Below are positions 1 to 10,894 of a DNA stretch of 64,000 nt, one piece after another. A program made the position numbers and the translations under genes. The stretch lies in assembly GCA_024195265.1 (NCBI GenBank), contig JAJLRJ010000001.1, positions 60,506,289 through 60,570,288 on the forward strand, read 5' to 3'. Under the pieces are notes generated by a model that was given only the letters and a program-made list of their open reading frames with translations, made no database searches and had not been told where the DNA came from. Source of the DNA: Dendrophyllia cribrosa. Lineage: Eukaryota > Cnidaria > Anthozoa > Scleractinia > Dendrophylliidae. Each line of letters opens with the position of its first letter. The stretch's first letter is position 1.

Positions 1-1854
1 TGCCTTTGTTCACAGGAATGCGGGAAAGGTCTATTCCCCCAAAAGAAGCGTGTTCACAGGCTACTTTACTGTATTTCAAGCTACTTTCATAATGGCGATT
101 TTTTCAGTCTATATTAGGGGCAAAATGTCTCCACGACATTCAGAACATGTTCGAGCCGAAAAGTGCGACTATTTTCAAGTACTTTCCAAGAGAATGACTA
201 CAGCTACCGTCCATATCATGATATACGACAAAAAAAAAGATACAGGGCAAACAAACACAAAAACATTAAATTCAATCTGGCCGACACAGTTTTTCATGAC
301 GAAGATTCTGCAACAAGTGTCCGATAAGCAAACAAATAGTTCTGACATCATGCTGTTACTCAGTACATGGACTTATTTCACCAAGTAAAGCAACATTGCA
401 GCAAACAACTCATACCGTTGCATTGCTAAATTTATTACATAATTTGCAATTCACCGTTATATTCATGACATTCGTAAAATAACTATTTACAGACTCTTAG
501 GCATTCTGTTTTGGCCCACAAACCAAGATCACCTCGACGATTCAAGCGTCAACTATATTACACAGAACAATAAAAACATCTTGCGTATATACATGTCAGA
601 TAGTCGTCATCCAATCGCAATAGTGTTTAGCTTCAAATATGAATTTCCATAAAGTGGTAATAACGTATTTCTGGTCAAAAGCGTTGGTTGTCAATGACCA
701 GCCCCAAACACAAGTGACCACAGTTTATCAGTTCCAGCTTTATCGGTTCCAAACAGAAGAGTAGAGACTTGGAAGAAGTTATCTTCCGAACAACGAAGTG
801 TTATCAAATTCAGTGCAATTCAGGGCTGGCCAAGGACTGATGTGGTACCTCATATAACTGTTCTTTAAGTGTCTCTTGTCATCAAAACCATTGGAATTGA
901 GTAGCTTTTTCTGGCGTAGTGTCTGTCTCAGCAGATTTGTCATCTTCCGCCTCATCCTTTGGGAACAAATCAGGAAACCTAAAGGTAGCACTGGCCTGGA
1001 AAACACACACAAAAGGACCAGATAAGAGACCTGTCTCCTACGCAGCCGTTTTTTTGGTCGTTTAAGAACGGCTATGCAGGAGAATCATACGAAACAAGCC
1101 TATTATAACAAATCTGAGGGCTTGGTGCTAGAGGGGAGTAAATGATGATTTTCCAAGACACAACAAAAGGCTTCAAAATGTCTAGTTTTTTTGCATGCAC
1201 TGCAGAATATGTATCAACATTAATGTTTTTATTCTTTCGCTCAAAGACTAAATTGCTAAGATTTTCGCGATAGCAATGACCATTATTTTTGTACTGGCCT
1301 TTTGCTATGGCAAAACATTCAGAAATACAATTGACCTTCAGGCAATTCACAAAAATATAATATACATCAAAGTTTAACACACAAAATCTGTAGTGCATCC
1401 AAACACTGGGGAGGTTTGCAGCTTTTCTTCGATTTTTTTTTTGCCAAAGTCTTCACAGTCAACCCTGTTGTACCAAGCAGCCCTTCATCTGTAAAGTAGC
1501 CTGTGGGCAGGCACCGAAAACGGAGAGAAAACGGGAAAAGAGAGGAGAGAAGGCAGATAAGCTCTCTTCTTTTCCCCCCCTCTTCTCGTGGTTTGTGAAT
1601 ATTTTTTCCCATCTCTCAAAGCATCTGCCACGGAGGTGCAGTGTTGTAGTGGTTGGCATGTATAAATGGGTACTGTTGACAAAATGCTGGTGGTAACCCT
1701 AACATGGACTAGCATGCTACCCAGGGGGAAGTAGCAATATATACTAGTTGCTACATGCCACAGAAACTGCGTTAAACTCCGGCTAGTGGTTGTCCTGTGG
1801 CTCGTTTGAGACCTTACCTAAGTATCTGCCAGACAGACTGCTGGTAAGATTTTT
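1..1854. other. Intergenic DNA, no gene recognised
   Basis: AT-rich sequence with short open frames only, none resembling a known protein. The one structure seen is a small imperfect inverted repeat at about 1035-1082 (ctcctacgcagccgtt against aacggctatgcaggag), probably a short foldback element. Confidence 0.5.
1035..1082. repeat. Small imperfect inverted repeat
   Basis: Two 16-base arms (ctcctacgcagccgtt and aacggctatgcaggag) pair with two mismatches around a short T-rich spacer. This is a foldback or miniature TIR remnant. No target-site duplication was identified. Confidence 0.5.
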
Positions 1855-2084
1855 ATTTAAAGTGTGTATGACAGATATTTTTTTATTTGCTTGATGGAAT
1901 CTACATGGCGTTCTGATAAGAAAGTCGAAAACAGTTTTTCGACATCGATTTTTCTTGTCCGTGATTTAGCCGTCTAAAAATGTGAAATTTCACTTCCGGT
2001 GGGTTACAAAACCGCGCAAGAAGAACGACTGGAAATAGTCCGCTGTGTATGGACAGCCGATTGGTGCAAAATAGTCAAGAAACA

Positions 2085-2212
2085 AATTCAGCTTCAAGGC
2101 CAACAAAGTTTCTTTTAAGGCAAACAAAGTTTCTTTTAAGGCCAACAAAGTTTCTTTCAAGGCCAACAAAGTTTCTTTCAAGGCCAACAAAGTTTCTTTC
2201 AAGGCCAAGGGG
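2085..2212. repeat. 21-bp minisatellite, left arm of palindrome
   Basis: About five tandem copies of a 21-bp unit built around ccaacaaagtttctttcaag. It is the inverted counterpart of the array at 4238-4465. Because 21 is a multiple of three, reading frames stay open through it and give spurious repetitive proteins. Confidence 0.85.
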
Positions 2213-2849
2213 AAAAAAGATTCAAACTCAATAAAATCAATCCCGTTCAACAAAGGTTTTTTTTTTAAGATCAAGACTGATATCCATCCAAGCTCAACAA
2301 AAAGAAATTCACAAGCAAGCACCTTTTGGTATATTTTACAATAAATTCAGAAAAATTCGTTAATATCAAGCCCACATTAGTAGTCAATACAGAAATGGCT
2401 GCCGCGCTCGGCAATATGCTTGGTTTTCAAAACCATAGTTTTGTCTTATCGGAGTAATAACACACTTTTAAAATATTCAAAATGGAAAGAGAAGGCTTTA
2501 AAGAATACTCAGAAGCCGTTGTAGTGAAGAAAAAGGAGAGCTTTAAGCGACGAAAACTTCATACATTTTTTTCTTCAATGCGGGGCTGTTTCTTTCGAAG
2601 AAGCGGAGTTTTAAAGAATTTTCAAGCAACCGAGTCAAGCCGAGGTACTTTACCGTAAAAGAAGTTAGATTTGTCGATGGGAATTTATGTTGATATCAAT
2701 TTGTGATTGACTTTTTGATTGTGTTCTCGTTAGGTTTGGAGAAATGTTTATAAAACGTCAGGCCGAAACGTGCTCAAATTCAGTCGAAATAATATCTGAT
2801 ATTATGTAAACAAAACAACAGAAACAAGACCTAACTTCACACTCGTCAC

Positions 2850-3155
2850 CTCGCTAAAATTAAAAAATAGCCCGGTCGTTTACTGATTTCATTGCTTCTA
2901 AAAGTAGTGTTTTCAAATGTAACGTAAAGAAGTCATGGTTTGGGAAATAAAAAGACGAGTGTATTTCATCGGGAATCAATAAATTAAATATTCAAAGCGA
3001 GTACAGTTGTCAACAGACGGTCGCGTAATACTGTTTTTGAGAATTGCTAAAATTGAAAAATAGCCCAGTCGTTTACTGATTTCTGCTTTTAAAAGTAGTC
3101 TTTTCAAATGTAACAGAAAGAAGTCACTGTTTGGGAAATATTTATAGACGAGTGT
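2850..3155. repeat. Direct duplication inside the 3-kb element
   Basis: The block at about 2854-2990 (from gctaaaattaaaaaatagcc through gacgagtgta to aattaaatattca) recurs at about 3043-3155. It resumes at 3698-3750 after an interruption by the miniature elements at 3156-3688. The copies differ by scattered substitutions and small indels. Confidence 0.7.
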
Positions 3156-3543
3156 ATACCTGCCAAGTCTCACGCCTGCGAGTCCAAAACTCCGATCTCA
3201 CGCCTACTCACGCCTATGGAGCAATTTCTCACGCCTGATTTACAAATTTGAGCTATCAGCCTTAACTGATCGCATGATCCAATTAAAAATATAGTGACAT
3301 GAACGTTCATGAAAATATGGCACTTTTCTGTAGGTTTTTATCGTTCTGAACATTACAATTACAGCTGGATGTTATTAAACTGAGGTCGCTGAGGTCCATA
3401 GAAACTTCCGAATTCTTCGGAACATCTTCGGACAACTTCGGAATAGATCGGGTTCACTTGGATTTGGTCGGGTCGCCTTCGGAAATCCTGGCACTCCCAC
3501 GAAAAAATTCTCACGCCCATCACTCGGAAAAAGTTGGCAGGTA
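3156..3543. mobile_element. Miniature hAT-like element with 8-bp target duplication
   Basis: The ends are atacctgccaa and ttggcaggta(t), an 11-bp perfect TIR once the adjacent element is removed. The octamer acgagtgt precedes it (3148-3155) and recurs at 3690-3697 after the neighbouring element. That is an 8-bp target-site duplication, as expected for hAT transposons. The interior has repeated ctcacgcc motifs and no coding capacity. Confidence 0.75.
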
Positions 3544-3688
3544 TAGACCATTTTAATAATTACCACGATGCATCATTTTCCGCTAATGACGTCAAACATA
3601 TTCTTTTGAATTGCAAGAGAATTCAAAAGAATATGTTTGACGTCATTAGCGGAAAATGATGCATCGTGGTATTTATTAAAAGTGTCTA
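3544..3688. mobile_element. Foldback MITE inserted at TA
   Basis: A near-perfect hairpin: arms of about 55 bp (starting taccacgatgcatcattttc) pair across a 5-base centre, with outer ends tagaccattttaataa and ttattaaaagtgtcta. It is flanked by TA dinucleotides, as for Tc1/mariner-type elements. Boundaries are uncertain by 2 bp. It sits exactly at the right edge of the hAT-like miniature element, so it arrived later. Confidence 0.8.
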
Positions 3689-4237
3689 TACGAGTGTGGA
3701 TTTGATCAAGAATCAATTAATTAAATATTCACGGCGAGTTCTTTAGTGTGTCACGCAAAATTCGTTGAGAGGGAAGGGGTGCGTGACCCATTTAAAATAA
3801 ACCGTAAAACTTTCTTATGCAAGCGCACGAGTATAGGCTACCAGTGTAGCCTCTTGTTCTATTTGCTAACGTCTGTGTCGAGTTCCGTTCCCTTGAATTA
3901 ACTAGTTCCTCGCGCACACATCTTCGCACCATTTCCTCCAGCCGGCTTTCTTCTGCCATGTTGTTTCACATGCGGACGACAATAGCGCAATGCATTATGG
4001 AATATTTCTTGTTGACAGCATTTGGAGGGATTGTTGACAATGCATTTCGGTTGTTGATCATCATTTTGACTGTCTTGAGCGTCATAGCAATTTGTAGAAA
4101 GCTACCAAAAGGTTCGAAAAAGGTGCTTGCTTGTGAATTTCTTTTTGTTGAGCTTGGATGGATCTCAGTCTTGATCTTAAAAAAAAAACCTTTGTTGAAC
4201 GGGAATTGATTTTATTGAGTTTGAATCTTTTTTCCCC

Positions 4238-4465
4238 TTGGCCTTGAAAGAAACTTTGTTGGCCTTGAAAGAAACTTTGGTGTTGGCCTTGAAAGAAACT
4301 TTGTTGGCCTTGAAAGAAACTTTGTTGGCCTTGAAAGAAACTTTGGTGTTGGCCTTGAAAGAAACTTTGTTTGCCTTGAAAGAAACTTTGTTGGCCTTGA
4401 AAGAAACTTTGTTGGCCTTGAAAGAAACTTTGTTGGTCTTGAAAGAAACTTTGTTGGCCTTGAAG
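4238..4465. repeat. 21-bp minisatellite, right arm of palindrome
   Basis: About eleven tandem copies of a unit built around ggccttgaaagaaactttg, some with a 3-base insertion (ggtgtt instead of gtt). It is the inverted partner of the shorter array at 2085-2212. The two arms have expanded to different copy numbers. Confidence 0.85.
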
Positions 4466-4506
4466 CTGAATTTGTTTCTTGAATTTTGCACCAATCGGCT
4501 TCCCAT

Positions 4507-4690
4507 AGCTGTGACGTCAATACAAAAATGCCAGTGTCGCGGCTTCTCAGTTCCTCCGTTTTTTTGGTGCGTGTTGCTACAACCATAGACAACGCACCTG
4601 AATAGAACCATGTTTCTTCCTCAGGGCGCACCAAAAAATGCGAGGAACCGAGAAACCTCGACACCGGCATTCTTGTATTGACGTCACAGT
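4507..4690. repeat. Nested hairpin in right arm
   Basis: The ends ctgtgacgtcaatacaa and ttgtattgacgtcacag form an inverted repeat with imperfect inner pairing. It is absent from the matching point of the left arm (about 2046-2056). A related segment occurs at 6880-6895, so this may be an ancestral part of the family rather than a later insertion. Confidence 0.55.
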
Positions 4691-4878
4691 GGACTATTTC
4701 CAGTCGTTCTTCTTGCGCGGTTTTGTAACCCACCGGAGGTAAAATTTCACGTTTTTAGACGGCTAAATCACGGACAAGAAAAATCGATATCGAAAAAACT
4801 CTTTCCGATTTTCTTATCAGAACGCCATGTTGATTCTATCAAGCAAATAAAAATATATCTGTCATATACACTTTAAAT

Positions 4879-5310
4879 ATTAAACTAATCACAGTTTTCC
4901 TACAGAGGAGAAGAAAATGCACGAGGGCAGAAAGGAAAAAAAAACTATAAAATTAATTTGTTTGCTTTGCATTTTTTAGGTTTATTCTAAAAATTTGTTT
5001 ATGAGGGTCCAGTTTCTTTATGCAGAAATTATTGTTTATTTATTTATTTATTTAATAGTTTATTGAAAGTCTCTCTGGCAGATTTTCAAAAATAAACTGA
5101 ATAAACGAGGTACATGTATAAATTATGTACAAATTATAATATCAATAAATCTAACTATTTACATATAACTAATCTAGTAATACTAATATCTTACTAAATT
5201 GAGATATTTAAATGTGAAAAATTCCCCTGCTCTCCTGGTTCTACGATTAATTGAGTTGTCAAACAAAAAAAATTGTTGCAAGGTTTTTCTTAAATTGTAA
5301 TGACAACTAT
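4879..5310. other. AT-rich intergenic DNA
   Basis: No gene or element recognised. It contains a short (tatt)n run near 5036-5056. Confidence 0.5.
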
Positions 5311-5870
5311 TAAAGTGCCCCTGTGATCAAATTTTTGATTTTCATTTTTTTACATTTTCGTGTACTATTAGACTTTCTTACTCATCTTGCCAAATTTCAA
5401 TTCATTACGAACATCAGAAGTCATTTTATTTTAACATTTTTTTCCGAGAATTTACGGCCGCCATTAATCAACCTTGTTCCAAGGCTTGGTTGCGAATGGG
5501 AGAAAGTGACGTCAAAGACTCAAACATACCTCACGGGTTGAAATTATAATAACAATAAGTATTGAAAATCACGCGAAAAGCAACAAAAGCTTTGGACTTG
5601 TTCTCCGTGGAATTTTCTATGCTGATTGTTATTATAATTTCAACCCGTGAGGTATGTTTGAGTCTTTGACGTCACTTTCTCCCATTCGCAACCAAGCCTT
5701 GGAACAAGGTTGATTAATGGCGGCCGTAAATTCTCGGAAATAAATGTTAAAATAAAATGACTTCTGATGTTCGTAATGGATTGAAATTTGGCAAGATGAG
5801 TAAGAAAGTCTAATAGTACACGAAAATGAAAAAAAATGAAAATCAAAAATTTGATCACAAGGGCACTTTA
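5311..5870. mobile_element. 560-bp foldback MITE
   Basis: Arms of about 240 bp pair almost perfectly. The left arm starts taaagtgcccctgtgatc at 5311 and the right arm ends gatcacaagggcacttta at 5870, with about 80 bp between arms. Open frames read the same peptide from both arms, as expected from an inverted duplication, and are not genes. The ends begin with TAAAG/CTTTA, so a TA or TTAA target is possible. Confidence 0.85.
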
Positions 5871-6716
5871 ACAATGGGTTTTGGTAGTAAGTGAAACATA
5901 GGGTGATCTCTGTAATTTGTAAAAGTAATATCAAAACTTTTGATTTACAAGATTTATTTCAAATGTTTTAAAGGGTAATATTAAAAAAACAAGATGTTAA
6001 GTATCTTTGACAAAATCTGCACACCACATTTGATGCACCAACATAATTATTTTTACACCATACTGGTATGTTTTTGAATAGAAGGGCTGAGGGATAACTA
6101 AATTTATGAATATTTCTTTTTTTCTGTATTGTTGCTCAGATCTTCTAAGAAAAAAAATACATTTTTCTTGGAAGATCAGTGGGATCTGTTTTGTTGTTGT
6201 TTTGCTTTGTTTCTACATACAACGAAATTGCGCCTAGACTCAAGATTTGATGGCCATGCATTTGAGTGAAAGGAATAATACCCCAAAAGGTACAATTTTA
6301 GATTAAATGTTTAAACATAATTCTAGTGAAAACCAAAGCATGAACTTTTTACCCCTAAAAAGTAGGTATGAACATCACCTCCTCCTCTCCCCTCCCCCTC
6401 TCCCCTCCCCCTCTCCCCTCCCCCTCTCCCCTCCCTTAACCCTCCCCCTTGGAGTTTTTTTACCCTGTCACATGTACCTACCAGAGTTACGTAAGCCACC
6501 TTGTAATCAGGAAGTTTTTTCTTCACCAGTTTGTCATTCTTGATTATAGATTTTGTTTTACCTAAAAAGCAAAAGTGGCAAGAGAATGCTTCAATTGATC
6601 TGGTAGTTGACTTGCATAATACCTAAAAATTAGCATAGAAATTTCCAATTCATTTATTTGATCCACTCTCATCATCATCATCAACACTGTTCTTTATGCC
6701 AGTAGGCACATAAAGC
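5871..6716. other. Intergenic DNA with pyrimidine tract
   Basis: No gene recognised. At about 6380-6435 there is a strand-asymmetric C/T run made of repeated cccctctcccctc blocks. Homopurine-homopyrimidine mirror tracts of this kind can adopt triplex DNA. Confidence 0.5.
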
Positions 6717-7015
6717 TGTATTTTTTTATTTGCTTAATCAAATCTATATGTACATTATGTTTTGATAAGAAAATAAAAATTGTTTTTTCGATATTGATTT
6801 TTATTCCCCACATTTTAGCCATGTATTAAAAAACAACCAAAACAAGCTAAGGAACCAAGAAAACGCGAACTAGCATTCCTGTATTGACGTCACAGCCCGA
6901 CTAACCCCAGTATCCCTTCTTACGTGGTATTATACATGTACCCCACCAGAGGTGAAATAATTTTCGTGTTTTTAGACAGCTAAAATTTTCTTTTTTTATT
7001 TTCTTATCGGAACAC
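6717..7015. mobile_element. Short diverged relative of the 3-kb palindrome
   Basis: The left end (tttatttgcttaatcaaat, then gttttgataagaaaat) and right end (gtgtttttagacagctaaa, then ttttcttatcggaacacc) match the outer arms of the element at 1855-4878 in inverted orientation. The interior has the same tgtattgacgtcacag segment. It lacks the 21-bp minisatellite and core, so it resembles a compact ancestral or deletion form. Confidence 0.6.
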
Positions 7016-7168
7016 CATATTACTATATACTTGTATATTATACGCTTTTCACTTGAACTGTCTCTATACACAGCTTAAGACACAATTCTTACTGACCTTT
7101 CTTGAAACAATATAATCCTATATAGTCTGGAAAGATACATTAGGCTCATACATGTAAATGTCTGCTTC

Positions 7169-8865
7169 TTAACCCTCAGATGTACAAGGTGGGGTGGGAG
7201 GGGGGAGGTGGATGCCACCCCCCTTATGGTTTTTCTCAGATTTTTTCAAGAGCATTTATCGTTGGCACATGCCATCTTCAGTAGCTGTTCGTTTATCCTT
7301 TTGACACATTTTGGTAACATTTGGTGATAACTGGTTGCTATGGTAACAAGATATGATGTCAATGCTACCAAAAGCAGCAAAATGTTTATAAGTCGGGCTG
7401 CTTGGCTGTAAGCCAAGCCTGCCCAACTTATAAATTCTGTTCTGTTTTTCCATTAAAAAAAAGTGTGTTTCAAGTGGTTTTCAAGTGGTTTGTAGCCTGC
7501 GGCTAAGTGTTAGTGACGTCATATCAGTTGACATAGCAACTTCAAGCTCATGGATGAATTGGATTAGTGAAGAGATACAGTGTAGTTGAATAAAAGGGAG
7601 AAGAGGAGTTGGTGGTATTGTAAATATGTAATTTGCTTACATTTGGTATGAGAGGCAACTCTGCGTGCATATCATATTTCAGAATATTTCAATGCAAAAT
7701 GTGCAATTGACTTTCCTTTGTGATTTAACCTTATGCATGTCTGCTCAACCAAAAAAGAACCATGCAGTGGAATCATTTTGCATAATATTTTATTGTTGTA
7801 TGCGATTCAATCGGTGAAAACTATTACACAAAATTAATGTTACGAATTTGGTTCAATGAGGTAAAAAATATTATATATATAAATTATATATATAATATTT
7901 TTTACCTCATTGAACCAAAACATGAGAAAAATACAATAATGAGAATGAACCGATCAAACTGATGTTTGACTTGAGGAAAAAGCGAACAGAAAGCTAAAAT
8001 TGAAATGACTTTTGTATCTGATGTGGTGAGATAATTGAGACTAAAAAAGATGGATTTTGTAGTGTACTTAGTGTAGAAGTGTACCGATATTACAAAAGTA
8101 ACACAAGGATAAAAAATATTGTTAGCGTAACAATGTCACAGATGATACAGCATTCATTCCCTGTTGCTTGTTCTTCTGATCTGAGAGAGAGTTTTAAAAG
8201 ACAAATGTTCAATTTGTTCAAATAATAATGAACCATAGTCGATGTTTGTCAATGTCGCTTTATCAATTTGATGTCTTTTTGTGTCCAAATAACAATGAAC
8301 CACAGTCGATATTTGTCAAGATCGCTTTAATAACAATTCAATGTCCATTTTTTGAAGCTAGTGTTGTTTGGCTTGTTAGCTTCTCGTTGAATGAAAACCC
8401 ATCTTCAGGCCATGATAGATCTTCACACTGGATGAGGATTATGTTTACATTCTCATAGCATGACTTAGTGTAGTGCAATGTTGCAGACGTGACCAGATTG
8501 GTTTACGTCCACAGTCTAGAAGTTGAATTGGTTTTTAGTAACCCTAAAGCCCGACTTTAATACTTGCAGAGTTCTTGTTATATCATATTTTGCAACTCTA
8601 GCAAAAAATATTTGCAATTTCCGCATTTTCCCGATAAAGTTGAATTTTTAGTAAAATACAAGATGGCAGACATATTGTCAGCCATTTTGGATTAGCAGCG
8701 CTACAACCCATAATATTTACCTTATCTTGTAGAGCACATCACAGGATATCTATTTGATGTAAAATATTTTTGAAACATTGTAACACCGCAAAAACCCAGG
8801 GGAGGGGGAGGGGGTGCAACAATCCACGGTGGGGGTATAAGTTTGCTTGTATGTCCGAGGGTTAA
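7169..8865. mobile_element. TTAA-flanked TIR element, 1.7 kb
   Basis: The left end ttaaccctcagatgtacaag (7169) and right end cttgtatgtccgagggttaa (to 8865) are imperfect inverted copies starting at TTAA. Just inside each end is a G-rich block (ggtggggtgggaggggggag; ccaggggagggggaggggg). A TTAA target followed by CCC is typical of piggyBac-like elements, and TTAA also fits Kolobok. No transposase was recognised, so it is probably non-autonomous. Confidence 0.6.
7847..7919. repeat. Perfect AT-rich hairpin
   Basis: Arms of about 35 bp, from tttggttcaatgaggtaaaa to ttttacctcattgaaccaaa, with an alternating TA core. The symmetry is essentially perfect, which suggests a recent foldback insertion inside the TTAA-flanked element. 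Confidence 0.85.
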
Positions 8866-9389
8866 TATTTGTATTTTTTCTATCCCTGCAGAAAACCCTG
8901 AAGTTTGGAGGCAAGGAGCTGTTCACTGTTTAACATGTACTCACCATGTTGTATTCTGGTGTTAACCTTGTACACATCAACCTTGTAAATGTTCTGAAGG
9001 TAGTTTCTAATGTCCAGTTTAGACATACTGAAAATAAAGCCAATCAGAAAATATATTGAATTGAAGTGCTCCAGGCAAGAATGTCTTAAGTGACTTTTTG
9101 GAAAATTCTCAATGAAATCTTGCTTTTTTGGCCTCAAAAGGGACTTGCGTCCGAAAATATGACTGCATTATGAAAATATGACTAAAAGGATTTCAACAAG
9201 GTCAATAAATCTTCTATTTTTGAACAGAATAAAATGTTATCTTGAAAAGGTACATAAGGTGTCGTAAGGCCCAAAAAATGTTCTCAAAGGTATGATTTTG
9301 TTTAGTCCAAAGTGGATCTGTATTAAGTACCTTGACAATAATTTTAATAAGTCATTATTTTGACAAAACTGTGGTTTCTAAGACCAAAA
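8866..9389. other. Intergenic DNA, nothing recognised
   Basis: AT-rich single-copy sequence with no open frame of note and no clear repeat. Confidence 0.45.
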
Positions 9390-9395
9390 ACATAC

Positions 9396-10656
9396 AGGGC
9401 TCAAAATAGAAAAAAATTATAGCCTGCCATTTCTTTTATTTTTGGTAGGCCAAACAAATTTGGACCTGCCAATTAATTTTTTGGCCTGCCACATATCAAA
9501 ATTTTTTCTTTTCATGAAGTTGTTTTTGAGACGCCTCGCGAAAAAATTCTAGACTCCGATCAGAGACTTAGAATACTGGAAAATCAACTAAAGTTTGGGA
9601 GATCCCTTTTATTTGTTTACATCAAACCTTTAGCAAGGGTGAAAACAGTAAAGTATTGTTTTATTGTTTTTAACTTTCATACTTTCGAACTTCTGACTTT
9701 CATGTAGTCTGTGAACAGGCCTCCTTGTGGGGTATGATGAAAGGTACCCCTTGTGGGGGTATGACGAAAGTAGATAGCGCCACGAAGACTAAAACTCGCA
9801 AGGAAAAGTCAGCGAGTAAAGCGAGCCACGGGAAAACTCCCCGTTCGCTGTTTTTTTCTTCACCCTACACTGTATATCCCAATGGAGAGCCTGTTCACAG
9901 GCTAACTTTCATGCCGATGTGCAAGGATGTTGAAATTTCCTTACCGAGGTTTTTGGTCGCTGAAAATTTATTACGTGACATCACTATGTATAAATCGACA
10001 CTTGATCGAATTGAAACACACAGTAAATAAAACAATGTTTAGTTCCTTTTGATTTGAATGTTGCACACAGTTCCCGGACAGTTCCGTTGTTTTCAATTGC
10101 ATTACGGCCAGACTCCAAAGTAAGAAAGGTTTTTTGAAGCGAAAAAACAGATTTTATTCCAGACAGCAAACTAACAAAGTTGGAAACCACCAAACCGTAA
10201 ATACCGTATTTAATTTGCGCACTTGCAAATGTTGGATTACATACAATGCGCGTGAAAGTAAAGTAAACGGACGCGGGATGTCAAGGCAGGCAAAAAAATC
10301 TTCAAACGAAAATCGGCGCATCCGAAGTTTCATTATAAAAGCTTTTATTTCTGTTTTTGTTTTTAAATCAGCTGATTTTTTGCCACTTTTCCTGGCGATT
10401 TTTAGACCACGAAAACTTTGCAGTACCGGCAATATCGCCGGTCACCGGCCTTTTTGACAACCCTATACTTTAACCTTTATTATTTTTTGTCGGGAACGAT
10501 TGATTTGTGGAAAGAAATAGTAGATAAAGGAGCATGGTAAGAGGAATAGAAAATGTTATAAAACCATCCATCTGGCAGTTCATCATTATTTTCACCTGCC
10601 AAACCTGAAATTTGACCTGCCATTTGGCCATTGGCAGGCCGCTATTTTGAGCCCTG
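9396..10656. mobile_element. 1.26-kb TIR element with matching flanks
   Basis: The ends agggctcaaaata and tattttgagccctg are inverted copies. The hexamer acatac stands on both sides (9390-9395 and 10657-10662). Sub-terminal blocks repeat cctgccatttggcc-like motifs in both orientations. An open frame at 9725-10030 has no recognisable relatives. hAT is possible from the cagggc-type terminus, but the flanking duplication is 6 rather than 8 bp. Confidence 0.65.
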
Positions 10657-10894
10657 ACATACAATTTTAGTGAAACTTGGCTAAAAGTCACTTAGGATGT
10701 TCTTGCTTGGAGCCCTTCAATTAAAAGTGTTGCAAATATCTACGCGTGTTCAGGTGCGATAGTGAAGTGGTTATGCAGCCCCTTGGACTGGAGATCTGAA
10801 AGTCAGTAGTTTGAGGCCTGGTGATGATTTCTGTGTATCAACAATGGTAATAGGACTGAGCTGGGTCCAGTTTGTTTGTAATCATGTGAGAATA

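Larger units (their letters stand above)
1855..4878. mobile_element. 3-kb palindromic long-TIR element
   Basis: The outer arms are inverted copies. The left arm (about 1855-2335) matches the reverse complement of the right arm (about 4095-4878), from atttaaagtg at the outer edge through the gccgtctaaaaa and accgcgcaagaagaacg segments to the gtgcttgcttgtgaattt inner edge. Each arm carries a 21-bp minisatellite. The right arm has an extra nested hairpin of about 180 bp (4507-4690). The core holds a direct duplication and two nested miniature elements. No transposase was recognised, so it looks non-autonomous. A short relative lies at 6717-7015. Confidence 0.75.

Noticed and set aside
4177..4733. 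Overlapping frames of 144 and 173 codons with repetitive peptides
   Set aside because: The 21-bp unit is a multiple of three, so several frames stay open. The same happens in inverted form at 2 kb. Not a gene.
5323..5934. Mirror-image frames of 72-100 codons
   Set aside because: Both come from the two arms of the foldback MITE at 5311-5870.
6307..6543. Proline/serine-rich 78-codon frame
   Set aside because: Produced by the C/T tract at about 6380-6435.
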